A stretch of DNA of 21,483 nt, from the NCBI GenBank assembly GCA_000787465.1, contig JSYX01000567.1:1-21483 (forward strand), given 5' to 3'. The DNA is from Thermomucor indicae-seudaticae (lineage: Eukaryota > Mucoromycota > Mucoromycetes > Mucorales > Lichtheimiaceae). The notes under the pieces were generated by a model, which did no database searches, had not been told where the DNA came from, and saw only the letters and a program-made list of their open reading frames with translations. A program made the translations under genes and the position numbers. Shown one piece after another: positions 20,197-21,483 of this stretch; the stretch's first letter is position 1; each line of letters starts with the position of its first letter.

Positions 20197-21315
20197 ATGA
20201 AACCAGCAAAAAACGTACAGCTTTGGAGACCCGAGTCACAGCGCAAGCAGGTTTGCCCATTTAAGGACGAGAAACGGGGTCATCTCTCCCTTTCTTCTTT
20301 ACTTTCCAAGGTGTGCCCTGCGATACTTTCTACAGGCTACATGGATACCGACTCAGACACGTCGTCCGTACCTGCATTATCACCGGAAGAATATGACAGC
20401 ATCCAAATGGCTGCTCCTCCTGCCCAGTTTCAAGATCCGAGACGGATACATCCCCTCCTATGCTTGCAAACCGTGTCCCCCCCTCCACTCTCAGTTCGTC
20501 AATTCCAGCACGTGACACCAATGTCGCGAGAACATAGTCAGCGGCGTATGATCCGACTTCCCCGGTTGCAACCACCGCCTCCCCGCACTGTGGGTACGAC
20601 TCCATTGTTTCAACGCCAACCCATAGAATACAATTGCCATTTCGAGGTCGACGACGACAACGGTTCCGCGGTCGATTTATCGGAACTTTTGCGGTCGGCC
20701 AGTTGTACAGTGGCACCCCGCCTATTGCAACGTCTCGATTCCTGGAATTTTGTTGCAATAGCCGGGGGTTGCAATAGGCGGGGTGCCACTGTACTGCCAT
20801 CCAGCAAGAAAGCCAACAGTCGCATCAGCAGTCGGCCAAAGCTTCACATGCTCCACCATCTGACCGAAGACTTAGATCGTTTCGCTACAGTATTGCACTA
20901 CGAGTCAGAAAAAAGCGAACAGTTTAATAAGTTTATTCGTGAACATATATATCACACAAATCGCCAAATGCCATCGCGAGACTTATTTGTTGCCTTTGGA
21001 CAACAGTTTATGTTCAGGCATATTATCGATGGTGGTAGCTGGGAAACGGACACCGAGGAGCGAGTCAAAGCAGGGGTAGGTATCGAAGAATACCTGGCAA
21101 GAAACCCCACTTTTAGAGACATCTATCTGGAAGCCGACCGCGAATATGCAGACAACAACGAGTCGTCGAGAACTCTGCAGAAGGATCTGGCAGGATTCTT
21201 TGTGGACAAAAGATCAGGTTCACTGTTTCTGGGCAGAATAGAGAGAATGACCGAAGGGAGCATACACTTGGTGAGATATCATCCAAACCTGGCATCACCA
21301 AGTTACGCCCAATAA
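20197..21315 (+). CDS. Hypothetical protein, unrecognised family, interrupted by a small inverted-repeat element
   Basis: Single open frame of 372 codons. I do not recognise a family. Residue 49 (ATG 20341) starts a plausible acidic segment, MDTDSDTSSVPALSPEEYD, and could be the true start. Residues about 50-165 are Pro/Gln/Arg-rich and probably disordered, ending in an acidic patch (FEVDDDNGSAVDLSELL). Residues 170-199 come from the inserted element. The C-terminal part, about 210-360, looks folded: LTEDLDRFATVLHYE, FNKFIREHIYH, FRDIYLEADREYAD, LAGFFVDKRSGSLFLGRIER. There is no membrane segment or signal peptide. It is divergent from the second Fanzor relic. If the element inserted with a 2-base duplication, it added 86 bases and changed the frame, so the present ORF may not be the original protein. 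It may be a decaying or transposon-linked gene. Confidence 0.5.
   Translation: MKPAKNVQLWRPESQRKQVCPFKDEKRGHLSLSSLLSKVCPAILSTGYMDTDSDTSSVPALSPEEYDSIQMAAPPAQFQDPRRIHPLLCLQTVSPPPLSVRQFQHVTPMSREHSQRRMIRLPRLQPPPPRTVGTTPLFQRQPIEYNCHFEVDDDNGSAVDLSELLRSASCTVAPRLLQRLDSWNFVAIAGGCNRRGATVLPSSKKANSRISSRPKLHMLHHLTEDLDRFATVLHYESEKSEQFNKFIREHIYHTNRQMPSRDLFVAFGQQFMFRHIIDGGSWETDTEERVKAGVGIEEYLARNPTFRDIYLEADREYADNNESSRTLQKDLAGFFVDKRSGSLFLGRIERMTEGSIHLVRYHPNLASPSYAQ
20706..20793. mobile_element. Miniature Tc1/mariner-type element (MITE) with 24-bp inverted ends
   Basis: A perfect inverted repeat: CAGTGGCACCCCGCC... at 20708-20731 and its complement at 20768-20791, flanked on both sides by TA, the target duplicated by Tc1/mariner transposases. 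The arms are separated by only 36 bases and the whole element is 84 bases. Inside, TTGCAATAGCCGGGG stands next to TTGCAATAGGCGGGG, a near tandem copy of the inner end. It has no coding capacity and would need a transposase elsewhere. A simple palindrome formed another way cannot be excluded. Confidence 0.65.
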
Positions 21316-21483
21316 TAGCCAGGCAGATCTTTACCGAAGGCTTTTCACCACGTCGTTGTATGTCAACTGTGTGAAAGACCAAGCTGGAAATCCCGTTTTC
21401 ACCAGAGGGAATCCCGTCACGATTAATTCCTAGCAGCTGGATCTGCAAGAGGGCGTCGAACTCCAAGAATCACAAGGCGTCAA

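Noticed and set aside
20330..20800. 156-codon minus-strand ORF over the unknown gene
   Set aside because: It overlaps the plus-strand frame with the better composition and depends partly on the inverted repeat.

Overview
This window looks like nuclear DNA of an early-diverging fungus, most likely Mucoromycota and possibly Mucorales. The five intact genes are broken by many short introns (about 42-80 nt, mostly GT-AG with CTAAC/CTGAC-like branch points). Their products are typical eukaryotic proteins. The fungus keeps genes that many Dikarya lack or have changed: a RalGAP beta homologue, an animal-like TGFBRAP1/Vps3 and one U12-type AT-AC intron. Both ends carry relics of Fanzor (eukaryotic TnpB-like) genes of the kind I associate with Mucorales. 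The species cannot be fixed from the sequence alone.

Layout from left to right: (1) 2-1069 (+), a recently broken Fanzor gene cut by the left edge, with a palindrome just 3' of it. (2) 1290-1863 (+), nucleoside diphosphate kinase, 3 exons. (3) 2150-3528 (-), a triose-phosphate-transporter-family (DMT) membrane transporter, 6 exons including a 19-nt microexon. (4) 3529-5444, a long gene-poor stretch. (5) 5445-10372 (+), RalGAP beta subunit homologue, 12 exons, 1363 aa. (6) 10373-11395, simple repeats between convergent genes. (7) 11396-15712 (-), TGFBRAP1/Vps3-like CORVET subunit, 15 exons, 1160 aa, with the AT-AC intron. (8) 15713-16463, a shared divergent promoter region. (9) 16464-17493 (+), chorismate mutase (ARO7), 5 exons including a 22-nt microexon. 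(10) 17494-17952, a structured 3' flank. (11) about 17953-19820 (-), a second, older Fanzor-like relic of another subfamily. (12) 20197-21315 (+), an unrecognised ORF interrupted by a very small Tc1/mariner-type inverted-repeat element.

The exon models were built by hand. For every gene the exon lengths sum to a multiple of three and the joined frame follows the known protein family, so the junctions are mostly forced by frame plus homology. The intact genes do not form a pathway. They are unrelated housekeeping functions: nucleotide balance, membrane transport, small-GTPase control, endosomal tethering and aromatic amino-acid synthesis. They are flanked by decaying mobile DNA. The most notable signals are the U12-type intron and the two Fanzor relics with structured sequence right behind their 3' ends. 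No tRNA, rRNA or CRISPR array was seen.
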